Shown here: one piece after another, positions 18,397 to 27,386 of the stretch
Numbering within the stretch: the stretch's first letter is position 1
Layout of the letters: the number at the start of each line of letters is the position of its first letter
NCBI GenBank assembly: GCA_913055685.1
Contig: CAJXKC010000001.1
Span: 1,178,001-1,242,000, forward strand
DNA length: 64,000 nt
Direction: 5' to 3'
DNA from: an uncultured Flavobacteriales bacterium
Lineage (GTDB): Bacteria; Bacteroidota; Bacteroidia; Flavobacteriales; Schleiferiaceae
The notes under the pieces: model-generated
The model's input: only the letters and a program-made list of their open reading frames with translations
Told to the model about the DNA's origin: nothing
Database searches by the model: none
Position numbers and translations under genes: made by a program

Positions 18397-18438
18397 TTGA
18401 ATATCAATTATGTGTTAAAACTCTAATTTTGAGGGCTG

Positions 18439-18446
18439 CAAATATA
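18439..18446 (-). promoter_or_regulatory. -7 box for the HU gene
   Basis: Minus strand TATATTTG, an exact TAnnTTTG match, lies 42 bases before the HU ATG. It is one of the best-formed -7 boxes in the window, but the -33 element is weak. Confidence 0.55.
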
Positions 18447-18519
18447 AAGTGATTTTTCTGAACCCCGAAGGGGTCAATGGGATTTATTTTATAAGCTAAA
18501 TTGCTCAAAAACAAATATT

Positions 18520-19593
18520 TTGGAATTCGAGGCCTTACGCTCTACTCTTCATCGATGGTATCAACAGCACAAACGCTCTTTGCCATGGCGGGAAAATGTT
18601 GAGCCCTATGCAATCTGGTTAAGTGAAATTATCCTGCAGCAAACTCGAGTAGCCCAAGGATTGCCTTACTATGAGCGCTTTTTAGATCGTTTTCCAAAAA
18701 TCGAACAACTAGCAGATGCTCCCCAAGAAGAGGTTTTGAAACTTTGGGAGGGACTGGGTTACTACAGCAGAGCTCGTAATATGCAAGCGGCGGCACAAAT
18801 GGTACGTGATGAATTTCAGGGAGAGTTCCCTTCCAATTATGAAGACATAAAATCTTTAAAAGGGGTGGGCGATTACACCGCGGCGGCCATTGCCTCTTTT
18901 GCATTTGACTTGCCTCACGCAGTGCTTGATGGAAATGTTTTTAGGGTTTTAAGTCGCCTTACGGCGGATGAGACGCCTATTAATACTGGTCAGGGTAAAA
19001 AGCGCTTCCAAAGGTATGCAGATCAATTTTTGGATCCAGAGAAACCTGCTTTGCACAATCAGGCCTTAATGGAGTTTGGAGCTTTGCAATGTGTGCCCCG
19101 TAATCCTAATTGTCTGGACTGTCCATTAAAATCGGCTTGCTTGGCTTATAAATTAGATAAAGTAGAAGATTTACCGCAAAAGAAGCGCAAGGTATACGAT
19201 AAGCAGCGCTACCTAAATTACTTTCACCTTTTGCAGGAGGATAAGGTTTTAGTTGAGAAAAGGGAGGCGGGCATTTGGCATGGACTTTATCAGTTTCCGC
19301 TTATCGAAACCGAAGGACCGGTTTCCTGGCCTGAATTGCTCGAACATTTAGATGAGGTCCATCAGCAGGAGCTTATTAATTTAAAGGCTCGAAAAATCTC
19401 CTTGGCGAGGCATAAACTAAGTCATCAAAGCCTGCATATAAACGTTTGGTATCTCAACTTATCAGAGCCATTTACTAATGCAATATTTCCCGAGTCCGAG
19501 CGCCGTCTGGAAAAGGAATTAGCTAATCTTGCATTTCCTCGACCGCTACGAAAATACTTGGATGAAAATCAGCTAACTTTGCCGCTTGATTAG
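18520..19593 (+). CDS. mutY: A/G-specific adenine glycosylase
   Basis: A 357-residue base-excision enzyme that removes adenine opposite 8-oxoguanine. Glu36 in WLSEIILQQTRV is the catalytic Glu. The helix-hairpin-helix LKGVGDYTAAAI is at 113-124, with Asp137 in LDGNVFRV. The [4Fe-4S] ligands are Cys191, Cys198, Cys201 and Cys207. A C-terminal NUDIX-like domain (about 230-345) recognises 8-oxoG. There is no ATG near the conserved N-terminus; TTG at 18520 is the likely start. It heads the conserved mutY-ssb-gldE-gldD order, but ssb has its own promoter overlapping the mutY stop. Confidence 0.94.
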   Translation: MEFEALRSTLHRWYQQHKRSLPWRENVEPYAIWLSEIILQQTRVAQGLPYYERFLDRFPKIEQLADAPQEEVLKLWEGLGYYSRARNMQAAAQMVRDEFQGEFPSNYEDIKSLKGVGDYTAAAIASFAFDLPHAVLDGNVFRVLSRLTADETPINTGQGKKRFQRYADQFLDPEKPALHNQALMEFGALQCVPRNPNCLDCPLKSACLAYKLDKVEDLPQKKRKVYDKQRYLNYFHLLQEDKVLVEKREAGIWHGLYQFPLIETEGPVSWPELLEHLDEVHQQELINLKARKISLARHKLSHQSLHINVWYLNLSEPFTNAIFPESERRLEKELANLAFPRPLRKYLDENQLTLPLD

Positions 19594-19615
19594 GTCTTCC
19601 TAATCCTTATATTTG
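19586..19615 (+). promoter_or_regulatory. Promoter for ssb-gldE-gldD
   Basis: TTG (19586-19588), 19-base spacer, then TATATTTG (19608-19615), an excellent match to the Bacteroidota consensus. A perfect 7-bp inverted repeat GATTAGG/CCTAATC (19588-19594/19599-19605) fills most of the spacer and includes the mutY stop codon; it may be an operator or a weak mutY terminator. Confidence 0.6.
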
Positions 19616-19637
19616 TGAAAGAGGCGAATTAGAAATT

Positions 19638-20111
19638 ATGGCAAACGGAAGTTTAAACAAGGCAATTTTAATTGGAAACTTAGGTACTGAACCGGAAATC
19701 AAGCATTTCGAAAATGGAGGTTCACTGGCTCGTTTTCCCATTGCTACTTCCGAATCCTATACCAACCGCAATGGTGAGCAGGTTACGCAAACCGAATGGC
19801 ATAACATTGTAGTGCGCGGCGGCTTGGTAGAGGTAGTTTCTAAATACCTCCACAAAGGCGATAAGGTGTATATAGAAGGTCGGATTCGCACCCGTAGCTG
19901 GCAGGACCAAAAGACCAATGAAACCCGCTATACCACTGAAATCATGTGTGATAACTTTATGATGTTAGGTGGTCGCCCGGCTGCTAATGAAGGCATGGGG
20001 CAAAACAATGGCGGGAATTACAATGCTCCAGCTGCTAGTCAGCCGAAAGCAAGTCCCAGCACCGATTTTGGCACCGATAATGGAGGCGACGATGATGATC
20101 TTCCCTTCTAA
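19638..20111 (+). CDS. ssb: Single-stranded DNA-binding protein
   Basis: A 157-residue SSB. The OB-fold runs from about residue 5 to 112 (NKAILIGNLGTEPEI... TEIMCDNFMML), followed by a Gly/Asn/Pro-rich disordered linker and the acidic tip DDDDLPF, which recruits replication and repair partners. Start ATG 19638, 23 bases after the -7 box. It precedes gldE by 22 bases. Confidence 0.97.
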   Translation: MANGSLNKAILIGNLGTEPEIKHFENGGSLARFPIATSESYTNRNGEQVTQTEWHNIVVRGGLVEVVSKYLHKGDKVYIEGRIRTRSWQDQKTNETRYTTEIMCDNFMMLGGRPAANEGMGQNNGGNYNAPAASQPKASPSTDFGTDNGGDDDDLPF

Positions 20112-20133
20112 GTATTAACCAAGACCCAAGAAT

Positions 20134-21471
20134 TTGGACCCTGAACCGTCGAGTTTACTTTTTATTCTAGATATCCTAAGACCTTTTGAAATAGGTCAGA
20201 TTTTCCCCCTAGTCTTATTGGTATTGCTTTTATTGGCCTCTGCTCTGGTGAGCGGCTCTGAGGTGGCCTTTTTTTCCATTAGTTCACGCGATTTGGATGA
20301 GCTGAAGGAAAATGATAAGAAAAAGCATGAATCTATTAGCGAGTTATTGGATCACCCCAAGACTTTATTGGCGACCATTCTAATCGCCAATAATTTCATT
20401 AATGTGGCGGTGGTTATTCTCTCCTCCTTCATTACCGCCGCTCTCTTCGATTTCTCGGATAATGAAACCCTAGGCTTTATTGTACAGGTTGTGGCTATTA
20501 CCTTTTTAATCTTGCTGTTTGGTGAGGTTTTACCGAAGGTTTATGCCAATAAGAATCCGATTGGTTTTGGCAGTATGATGAGCGGACCCATGTTCGTTCT
20601 GCGGCGTTTGTTTAGGCCGGTGGCCTTATTGCTGGTGCGTTCTACCAATTTCATCGAAAAGAGGTTGGAAAGGAAAACAGAGGGCTTATCGGTCGATGAT
20701 TTGAGTCAGGCTTTAGAAATAACCTCCAATGAAGAAAGCTCTCAGGAGGAACAGAAAATATTAGAAGGGATTGTGAAGTTTGGTTCCACTAATGTGCGTC
20801 AAATTATGAAGCCTCGTATGGATGTGGTTTGTGTTGACCAAGAAGCTAATTACGGGGACATCCTAAAAATTATCCTCGAATCGGGTTTTTCACGAATTCC
20901 AGTGTTTGAAGAAAATTTTGATAATGTGAAAGGGGTACTTTACATCAAGGACCTCTTGCCCCATGTAGATAAACCAGCTGATTTCGAATGGCAGACGCTC
21001 ATGCGCGAAGCTTTCTTTGTGCCCGAAAACAAGAAAATCGATGATTTACTGCGGGAGTTTCAAGATAAAAAGATTCACCTGGCTATTGTGGTAGATGAGT
21101 ACGGCGGTACTTCGGGCATAGTTAGTCTGGAAGATATTATCGAAGAAATTGTTGGTGAAATTAGCGATGAGTTCGACGCCGAAGAATTGTATTATTCGAA
21201 ATTGGACGATCAAAACTTTGTCTTCGAAGCCAAGATTCACCTCAATGATTTCTTTAGGGTGGTGGATGCCGATGAAAATGATTTTTCGGAACATACCGAT
21301 GAAGCCGAAACCTTAGCGGGCTTCGTCTTAGAATTAGCAGGGAAGTTTCCGGAAAAGGGCGAGGAGCTCGAGTTTAAGCATTACCTTTTTAAGGTAGAAA
21401 GCTTGGAAGGTCGACGCATGAAACGGATCAAAGTAACTATTCTCCAAAAAGAACAAGATGAAGAGGATTAG
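20134..21471 (+). CDS. gldE: Gliding motility protein GldE (CNNM/CorC-type CBS membrane protein)
   Basis: A 445-residue hemolysin-C/CNNM-type protein. A DUF21 transmembrane domain (about residues 20-195) is followed by two CBS domains (about 215-340, VRQIMKPRMDVV and FVPENKKIDDLLREF) and a C-terminal CorC_HlyC domain (about 355-440). Its genetic context upstream of gldD identifies it as GldE, a partner needed for GldD-dependent gliding and probably T9SS assembly or stability; divalent ion transport is possible from the family. The start is TTG 20134, supported by the MDPEPSS N-terminus typical of GldE. The last 14 bases overlap gldD. Confidence 0.92.
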   Translation: MDPEPSSLLFILDILRPFEIGQIFPLVLLVLLLLASALVSGSEVAFFSISSRDLDELKENDKKKHESISELLDHPKTLLATILIANNFINVAVVILSSFITAALFDFSDNETLGFIVQVVAITFLILLFGEVLPKVYANKNPIGFGSMMSGPMFVLRRLFRPVALLLVRSTNFIEKRLERKTEGLSVDDLSQALEITSNEESSQEEQKILEGIVKFGSTNVRQIMKPRMDVVCVDQEANYGDILKIILESGFSRIPVFEENFDNVKGVLYIKDLLPHVDKPADFEWQTLMREAFFVPENKKIDDLLREFQDKKIHLAIVVDEYGGTSGIVSLEDIIEEIVGEISDEFDAEELYYSKLDDQNFVFEAKIHLNDFFRVVDADENDFSEHTDEAETLAGFVLELAGKFPEKGEELEFKHYLFKVESLEGRRMKRIKVTILQKEQDEED

Positions 21472-22018
21472 TTTAGTACTGATGGCCATATTCACCATGC
21501 TGGCCTGCGACCCAGAATACAATCCCAAACCTAAAGGCTATTTCCGTATAAGTACGCCCGCGGCCGATTATCAGGCCTTTGAGGAAGATTGTCCCTATTC
21601 ATTCGACTTTAATAAAAGCGCCAATTTGGAACTGAAGGGTCCTTGTTGGTACGATATTAAATATCCCAACTTAAAGGCCACCTTGCAGCTCACCTATAAA
21701 GCGGTTAAGGATGATAACCTCGATACGCTTTTAGCGGATGGGCATCGACTGGCCTACAAACACACGGTAAAGGCGGATGGCATTGATGAAAAGCTTTACC
21801 TCAATGAAGACAAGCAGGTTTACGGTTTACTCTATCAATTAAAGGGTGATGCCGCGACCAATTTACAGTTCTTTATGACCGATAGTACTAATCACTTTCT
21901 GCGGGGAGTATTGTATTACTATGCTAGTCCGAATGCTGATTCCTTAAAACCGGTGAACGATTTCATGCGCGGGGAAATGATCCACCTAATTGAAACCCTA
22001 AAATGGGAGAACTCGTAA
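21458..22018 (+). CDS. gldD: Gliding motility lipoprotein GldD
   Basis: A 186-residue lipoprotein with lipobox MLAC (Cys17), followed by the GldD hallmark DPEYNPKPKGYFRI. Required for gliding and T9SS function in Flavobacterium; it probably acts in the periplasm or at the outer membrane. It overlaps gldE by 14 bases and the next gene by 16 bases, so the three are translationally coupled. No anomalies. Confidence 0.95.
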   Translation: MKRISLVLMAIFTMLACDPEYNPKPKGYFRISTPAADYQAFEEDCPYSFDFNKSANLELKGPCWYDIKYPNLKATLQLTYKAVKDDNLDTLLADGHRLAYKHTVKADGIDEKLYLNEDKQVYGLLYQLKGDAATNLQFFMTDSTNHFLRGVLYYYASPNADSLKPVNDFMRGEMIHLIETLKWENS

Positions 22019-22218
22019 AAATTGCGGAGTTCGACTCCATCAATGAGGCCTACATCATCAAATCGCGATTAGAGTCGGAGGGAATTCGTGTTTACCTATT
22101 AAACGAAACCTTAAATAGCCTTTTACCCACCGGCGGATTCAACAATGTAATCATCCAAGTGCCCCTGGAAGAAAGTATGCGGGCGATGGATATTCTCTAC
22201 GAGGAGCCGCCAGAATAA
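22003..22218 (+). CDS. DUF2007-type small protein
   Basis: A 71-residue protein fitting the DUF2007 (putative signal-transducing) family: an alpha/beta fold with FDSINEAYIIKSRLESEGI followed by the short strand-turn VYLLNETLNSLLP and a final helix. In other proteins this domain is compared to PII-like regulators, but its function is not established. It overlaps the 3' end of gldD and ends the plus-strand group, convergent with ctaA (1 base between genes). Confidence 0.8.
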   Translation: MGELVKIAEFDSINEAYIIKSRLESEGIRVYLLNETLNSLLPTGGFNNVIIQVPLEESMRAMDILYEEPPE

Positions 22219-22219
22219 T

Positions 22220-23257
22220 CTATTGAATAGGAATTACCTTTCGCTCGCCATGCAGAAAAAGCTTTATTAAAGCGTGACTCTGCAATGCAAAGAGAATAGC
22301 CCCTAATAATAGGTGGAATGGCTGCGCAAAATGGGGTAAATTAAAATAGGCCAGAATAATGCCAATAAGCAGTTCTAAGCCCAGTGCCACCGCGATATAC
22401 CTCCATTGCCAATAGCCCAATTTAAGTTTACGATTCATTTGCCATAGGTAGAAGTAAAGGGCTAGAATGAGGAGGGAGAAACTACGGTGCACGTAAAAGA
22501 TGGGGTCTATATTAGTCATCCAGTCAGTCCGGGCTAGTCCGGCTTGCTGCAAGCCATCAATACTTTCGCGAACCTGGGTTCCTAATCCAATTTGTACGAG
22601 CATTAAGGCAAGAGCCACAAGGCTAAGGTTTTGGAATTTCTTAGTATGGCCAAGCGTAGGTGTCGAGTCTCTTTCGAGCAAGGCATTAAAAACCAAAAGA
22701 ATGGCCACGATTGCTAAAGCACCAATCATGTGAATGGTGATGCTTCCGGGAATGAGGTTGCCATCTACCACTAGTTTGCCCAACCATGCTTCAAAACCTA
22801 GCATAAAGAGTCCGGCGGCAGATAAAGCTAGATAGCGCCAATTTTCTTTAAATAGAAATAGGCTTAATACTAGCATTATGAGCATGGGAATGCCAGACAA
22901 GGCGCCGATAAGACGATTTATGTATTCGATCCAAGTATGGGTAGCATTAAAAATGGCATAATCGTGCTTGGTGTATTTTTCCCAGTTTTCCGGATTGTAA
23001 TTGCTACCGGTTATAAAGTCTTCTTTAGCAAAGAATAGCGCTTCATCTACAATGATGATTTGCTTTTTATTGAACTCGGTATTGGGTTTCCAATCCAATT
23101 GAGCCCTTTCGGTAGGCGGAATTAAATGCCCAAAGCACATAGGCCAATCAGGGCAACCCATTCCAGAGCCAGTCATGCGTACCACCGATCCGGCGATAAT
23201 TACCAGAAAGATTAAAACTATTTCCAGACGCGATAATCGAGCTAACCACTTTTTCAT
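22220..23257 (-). CDS. ctaA: Heme A synthase (COX15/CtaA family)
   Basis: A 345-residue integral membrane enzyme that oxidises heme O to heme A for cytochrome c oxidase. About eight transmembrane segments are visible. The extracytoplasmic Cys pair lies in MGCPDWPMCFG (Cys35, Cys41), and heme-ligand histidines occur in THTWIEYINRLIGAL, HMIGAL, HRSFSLL and QPFHLLLGA. ATG 23257 was chosen; a TTG 18 bases upstream would start inside the neighbouring terminator. Its 5' end abuts the kelch-gene terminator, implying its own promoter in that T-rich stretch. Confidence 0.93.
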   Translation of the reverse strand: MKKWLARLSRLEIVLIFLVIIAGSVVRMTGSGMGCPDWPMCFGHLIPPTERAQLDWKPNTEFNKKQIIIVDEALFFAKEDFITGSNYNPENWEKYTKHDYAIFNATHTWIEYINRLIGALSGIPMLIMLVLSLFLFKENWRYLALSAAGLFMLGFEAWLGKLVVDGNLIPGSITIHMIGALAIVAILLVFNALLERDSTPTLGHTKKFQNLSLVALALMLVQIGLGTQVRESIDGLQQAGLARTDWMTNIDPIFYVHRSFSLLILALYFYLWQMNRKLKLGYWQWRYIAVALGLELLIGIILAYFNLPHFAQPFHLLLGAILFALQSHALIKLFLHGERKVIPIQ

Positions 23258-23261
23258 AGTA

Positions 23262-23300
23262 CAAAAATAGCGCAAAGACTAATCGCTAGCCTTTGCGCTA
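23262..23300 (-). terminator. Terminator of the kelch/T9SS gene
   Basis: A 10-bp perfect stem TAGCGCAAAG/CTTTGCGCTA (23268-23277/23291-23300) with a 13-base loop. On the minus strand ATTTTTGT follows. The tail of the hairpin is only 5 bases from the ctaA start codon. Confidence 0.75.
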
Positions 23301-23319
23301 CAATGGATTAATTCTAAAA

Positions 23320-24516
23320 TTATTCTAGAATGATTCGGTCAAATTGGCTTTCGCCAGAGTGGAGGAGGCTTTGGATAAGGAAGACTCCTTTGTACTGGTC
23401 ATTAATTTGCACTGACTCAGATTCTACTTCAATTTCTTGCATTAATTTTCCCTGTAAATCCATCAGGCGTAAAGCCTTAACTTCATTGGTATTAACATAA
23501 ATAGTTCCCTTGGAAGGATTGGGATACCAGTTTAGACTAGGCATTTTTCTTTCTGATATAGATATCGCATCACTGTTAAACCAATATTTAAACATATCGG
23601 TAGGGAAGCTCTGCGACTGACGGTTAACCCCGCCAAAGAAATAAAGCGTATCGCCAATCACGAAAGATCCGGGGGCCCAACGACTTACTCCGGGGTGCGG
23701 CGCTAATTGACTCCAAGTATCATTCGCATCGTTGTACTTCCAGAACTCACCAGTGTTCATCCAACTGTGATTGTCGCCATCGCCACTAAGAACATAGCCT
23801 ACGCCACGGTGACTAAACTGTGTACCGGCTACGCGAGCTTCACCGGGGAAATTGCTCATGGTTTGCCAGGTATTGCTTACCGTATCTAGTTTATACCAAT
23901 CTTTAAAGATTATCTGACCACCATGACCCATACCAGCATAAACTTCGCCATTGGCGCTAAACATAAAAGGGTGGTGTCGTGGTAATCCAGGGATGTCGGG
24001 GAGAGCCGACCAGCTATCTGTAGCAATATCGTAGACATAGAAATCCTTTAAATCGCCAGTGTTATCATTACCCAGACCTACGTAGATTTTCCCGTTGGCG
24101 GCCATGAATGCCGGGTGGCGTCTGGCCTTACAAGGACAATTTGCTAATTGGGTCCATTGATTATTGGCGGTATCGAAACGCCATAGGTCGCGAAAGTAAT
24201 TGCTACCATTTACCCCAAAACCAATGTAACCGGAACCATTATAGGCGAGGCCAATGGAAAAACCTCTCGCTCCGCCCGGGAAATCGGAAAGATTCGACCA
24301 GGAGTCAGTTACCGGATTATAGCGTTTAACTGCCGCGGTATTGGCATTGAAATTATTGGTGCCGGTGAGTGAGTATCCATAATCTCCAATGGCAAAGGTA
24401 ACCGGGTGGTGGATTGGACCATGGCTACCATTGGTGCTCTGCCAGGCTTCGGCCACTTGCCCCCACAAGTTACCGCAAAGGCTAAGACTAAGGAATAATA
24501 GAGTAGTTTTCTTCAT
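23320..24516 (-). CDS. Secreted kelch-repeat protein with T9SS sorting domain
   Basis: A 398-residue secreted protein from ATG 24516: signal peptide MKKTTLLFLSLSLCGNLWGQ, then a kelch-like beta-propeller (about 25-310) with repeated units of the form W..L..FPG.AR and IYVGLGND. The C-terminal 75 residues (LNWYPNPSKGTIYV... GVFLIQ) are a type A T9SS sorting domain, so it should be exported across the outer membrane and anchored or released. A longer frame upstream lacks signal-peptide logic and was rejected. Function of the propeller is unknown; such domains often bind glycans or proteins. Confidence 0.9.
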   Translation of the reverse strand: MKKTTLLFLSLSLCGNLWGQVAEAWQSTNGSHGPIHHPVTFAIGDYGYSLTGTNNFNANTAAVKRYNPVTDSWSNLSDFPGGARGFSIGLAYNGSGYIGFGVNGSNYFRDLWRFDTANNQWTQLANCPCKARRHPAFMAANGKIYVGLGNDNTGDLKDFYVYDIATDSWSALPDIPGLPRHHPFMFSANGEVYAGMGHGGQIIFKDWYKLDTVSNTWQTMSNFPGEARVAGTQFSHRGVGYVLSGDGDNHSWMNTGEFWKYNDANDTWSQLAPHPGVSRWAPGSFVIGDTLYFFGGVNRQSQSFPTDMFKYWFNSDAISISERKMPSLNWYPNPSKGTIYVNTNEVKALRLMDLQGKLMQEIEVESESVQINDQYKGVFLIQSLLHSGESQFDRIILE

Positions 24517-24611
24517 AATGCTTTTTTGGTGTGTAGAAATTAACGGGACATAAGGGTAGAAGGTTTGCTTTTTGGCCTTTAGAATTTGCTTTTCAATTAA
24601 CTTGCGCAGCC

Positions 24612-26027
24612 ATGAAAGCTTTAAACAGAATAGCAATTGGTTTTGCTACCCTTTTAGTTCTTCCTTTTCTATTTATGAAGGGTATGTTTATGGATGGTGC
24701 TATGTATGCAGCAGTATCCTTGAACATGGCGGAAGGTATTGGAAGTTTTTGGCAGCCTTATTATGGACAGGATTTTTTTGGTTTGGATGGGTTTTATGAA
24801 AACCCTCCACTAGGCTTATTTAATTTATCTGTCTTTTTTCGAATTTTTGGCGATGGGTTTTGGGTTGAACGATTGTTTATTGCGCTGCTTTTTTTTCTTT
24901 CCATTTGGGGCCTTCGTCTAAATTTAGAAGTATTAAAACCAGGAGCAGAAAAGGGGTTCTGGTTTAGTCTTATTATATGGGTCTTAATGCCCACCATGTT
25001 TTGGACTTTCCGTTATAATATGATGGAGGTTCAACTAATACCGGTCCTTTTATTTTCACATTGGTGGTTCTTATGGTCAAAAGATAAAAATACCTTCTGG
25101 GTATTTGGACCATTTATTTTTGCTGTTTTTAACCTTATTGCCTTTTTAATTAAAGGTCCGGTTGGAGTCTTTCTTTTAGCAGCTCCATTTATTTATACAA
25201 TATTTATTGATCGAAAAAAAACACATTTAATATATGGTCTGATTACCGTAGTTTTTAGCCTTTGCTTAGGCTTCGGTTTGCTTCTTTTTGATGGTGCCGA
25301 GCACTTTTTCGATCAATACTTATTTGTGCGAACCGCAGAGCGCTTAGCGAATAATCCAACTGTAAGTTCGCACTTTTGGATTTTAGGCGAATTGTTTCAG
25401 CAATTGGTTCTACCTATTCTTATTTCTGCATTGCTGGTTATTGGTGTTAAAAAGAAGTTTAGCCCAAAAGTTTCGATTTTGGATTTAAGGTACTTTTGGT
25501 ACCTAATAGGGATAGCCTTCTCTGGATCATTACCACTCATGGTTAGTTTGGTACAGCGACCGTTTTATTTAAGTACGAGTTTTCCCTTTTATGCCATGGC
25601 AATAGCTGTTTTACTTTTACCAGCTTTAAATATATTACACGCTGCACTTAAGACTCGAGGTACAAGGTATTTAAACCTATTTTCTTATGTCTTACTTTCA
25701 ATTGCAATTGGACTATTCCTTTTGAACTGGGGGAAATTTAAACGAGATGAGGTACTCATAACTGACATGCATTCTTGTGTCGAAGAATTACCCAAAGATC
25801 TTAACCGAATATATGTAACTGATCAGGTTATTTTTAATTGGTCACTTAAGGCTTATATGATGCGCTACGAAAGGATAGATTTACTTTCATTTCATGGCTT
25901 TGACCCAGATAAATCTATTTATTTGCTTTCTCAGGAATACATCCCACACACAGAACATGGAAAATTTAAAGAGGTCTCATCTTTCCAGTATTTTAAACTG
26001 TACAAGCTAGAAGAAACCAAGCTTTAA
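24612..26027 (+). CDS. GT39/ArnT-like polyprenyl-phosphate sugar glycosyltransferase
   Basis: A 471-residue polytopic membrane protein with about ten to eleven hydrophobic segments. The first periplasmic loop begins with an acidic residue in FMDGAMYAA (Asp28) and contains FYENPPLGLF, the arrangement seen in GT-C enzymes of the PMT/ArnT/Dpm type, which move a sugar from undecaprenyl phosphate onto lipid or protein. The substrate cannot be inferred. The gene is visibly more AT-rich than its neighbours (16 G+C of 60 at 25201-25260). It is convergent with, and overlaps by 21 bases, the GH16 gene. Confidence 0.75.
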   Translation: MKALNRIAIGFATLLVLPFLFMKGMFMDGAMYAAVSLNMAEGIGSFWQPYYGQDFFGLDGFYENPPLGLFNLSVFFRIFGDGFWVERLFIALLFFLSIWGLRLNLEVLKPGAEKGFWFSLIIWVLMPTMFWTFRYNMMEVQLIPVLLFSHWWFLWSKDKNTFWVFGPFIFAVFNLIAFLIKGPVGVFLLAAPFIYTIFIDRKKTHLIYGLITVVFSLCLGFGLLLFDGAEHFFDQYLFVRTAERLANNPTVSSHFWILGELFQQLVLPILISALLVIGVKKKFSPKVSILDLRYFWYLIGIAFSGSLPLMVSLVQRPFYLSTSFPFYAMAIAVLLLPALNILHAALKTRGTRYLNLFSYVLLSIAIGLFLLNWGKFKRDEVLITDMHSCVEELPKDLNRIYVTDQVIFNWSLKAYMMRYERIDLLSFHGFDPDKSIYLLSQEYIPHTEHGKFKEVSSFQYFKLYKLEETKL

Positions 26028-27386
26028 AATGGTTTGAGTGCCATCTGAAAATTTTATTTTGACAATAAATATCCCTTCCAGTTTTTGGGAAGTTCGTTCC
26101 TTTTGAATCAAATTATCCCTTTCGTGAATAGGTTCAAATAAGCCATTAACTTCATGAATTAGGAATCCTTGAAGGTTGAAGAACTGCAGCCCAGTTATAT
26201 TTTGGGGCGTGAGTGTAAACTTAGAGTTACCAACATTATATCTAGTTTCTGAATTTGTAGTTGCTTTTAGGTCTAGGAAGTTGGTTTGCGAATCGAAGCC
26301 TGAGTGGATTTCTACACTTTCCAGAGCTCGCACAATTAGATATTCCTTGTGGTCAAAAGGACTGCGGTCTATAAGCTCTACTTTTTGCGCACATATTATT
26401 CCGTCATACTCATTATTGTAATCAAAATTAAGGTCAAGTTTGTATTTGCCATTCGGAATTGCTTTTTGCCAAACTCGGATGTGATCAATTTTAAAGAAAC
26501 GAGCCCCTTCTTTAATTTTCTTGTCAATATTTTCATGCACCCCTTGGCCGATGAGAATTCGCATTGGTCGGTCAAAAGGAAAATACCTCGATTGGTAAAG
26601 AATATCTCCTTTTTTTGGATAAGCAATTGGCCGGTATGAAAAATCGCGCCAACGGTAATGGATCCAGTCAGCGTCTTCAGGTTTACTGTAAAATCTCAGT
26701 TGATGAAAATCCCAATCTAAGGCGCTATACAGGGGCTTTTCGTAGAATTTATCTTCTAAAGAAATTGCCTTAGTTAATCTGCATTTATCAGGAGTGACAC
26801 AGTTATAATCTTGATGTAAACTATAGCTAATTTCCTTGGTCCAATTGTCGTGAAAGATGCTATTTCCATAGAAATATTCAAAAATGTCAAGTTCCTGTTG
26901 GCAGTCACCTAAAAGCCAGAATGCAGGCCACTGTGCACTTATAGCATCTATTTCATAATCAAGTTCAAAACTTCCACGGGTGAATTCAATCTTGGAATAA
27001 AAGCCGGCACTGCTGTAGTCTTTTGGCACGGGTTCGGTACCAATTAATTGTCCATTTTCAAAAATAAAGCGGTCAAAATCACGGGGTCGATATTCAGTTT
27101 TGATAATCGCCTTCCCATCTCTAAAAGAAAGGTTTTCCTCCGCCATCCCTTCAAGGGCATCATCAACTAAAATTCGTCCCCAAGGGAAGCCAAAACCCCA
27201 AATATTTTGATCGAGTTGAGGGCCACTAAAACTATCTTCTAGGACTAATACCTCGGGGTATTGCCAATTAATAGGTTTGTCTTCAGAAATTATTACCGTT
27301 GCGTTACCACAACCTTCGTCTTGGGCGTTGAGACTAAGAAAGCTAATGAAAAGCGCGCTAAAGAGACTAAGTTTATTTCTTCTCAA
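26007..27386 (-). CDS. Secreted GH16-family glycoside hydrolase with T9SS-like tail
   Basis: A 459-residue protein with signal peptide (ends SLNAQ). The GH16 catalytic motif ExDxxE is present as ELDIFE at residues 165-170 (nucleophile Glu165, acid/base Glu170). The jelly-roll domain covers about 45-310, including GFYSKIEFTRGSFELDYEID and PAFWLLGD. Family members cleave beta-1,3- or beta-1,4-glucans, agar, carrageenan or porphyran; the target is not readable here. The last 70 residues (LQFFNLQGFLIHEV... LEGIFIVKIKFSDG) look like a T9SS type A sorting domain. Codons are AT-rich. Its start overlaps the upstream gene by 14 bases. Confidence 0.85.
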   Translation of the reverse strand: MRRNKLSLFSALFISFLSLNAQDEGCGNATVIISEDKPINWQYPEVLVLEDSFSGPQLDQNIWGFGFPWGRILVDDALEGMAEENLSFRDGKAIIKTEYRPRDFDRFIFENGQLIGTEPVPKDYSSAGFYSKIEFTRGSFELDYEIDAISAQWPAFWLLGDCQQELDIFEYFYGNSIFHDNWTKEISYSLHQDYNCVTPDKCRLTKAISLEDKFYEKPLYSALDWDFHQLRFYSKPEDADWIHYRWRDFSYRPIAYPKKGDILYQSRYFPFDRPMRILIGQGVHENIDKKIKEGARFFKIDHIRVWQKAIPNGKYKLDLNFDYNNEYDGIICAQKVELIDRSPFDHKEYLIVRALESVEIHSGFDSQTNFLDLKATTNSETRYNVGNSKFTLTPQNITGLQFFNLQGFLIHEVNGLFEPIHERDNLIQKERTSQKLEGIFIVKIKFSDGTQTILKLGFF

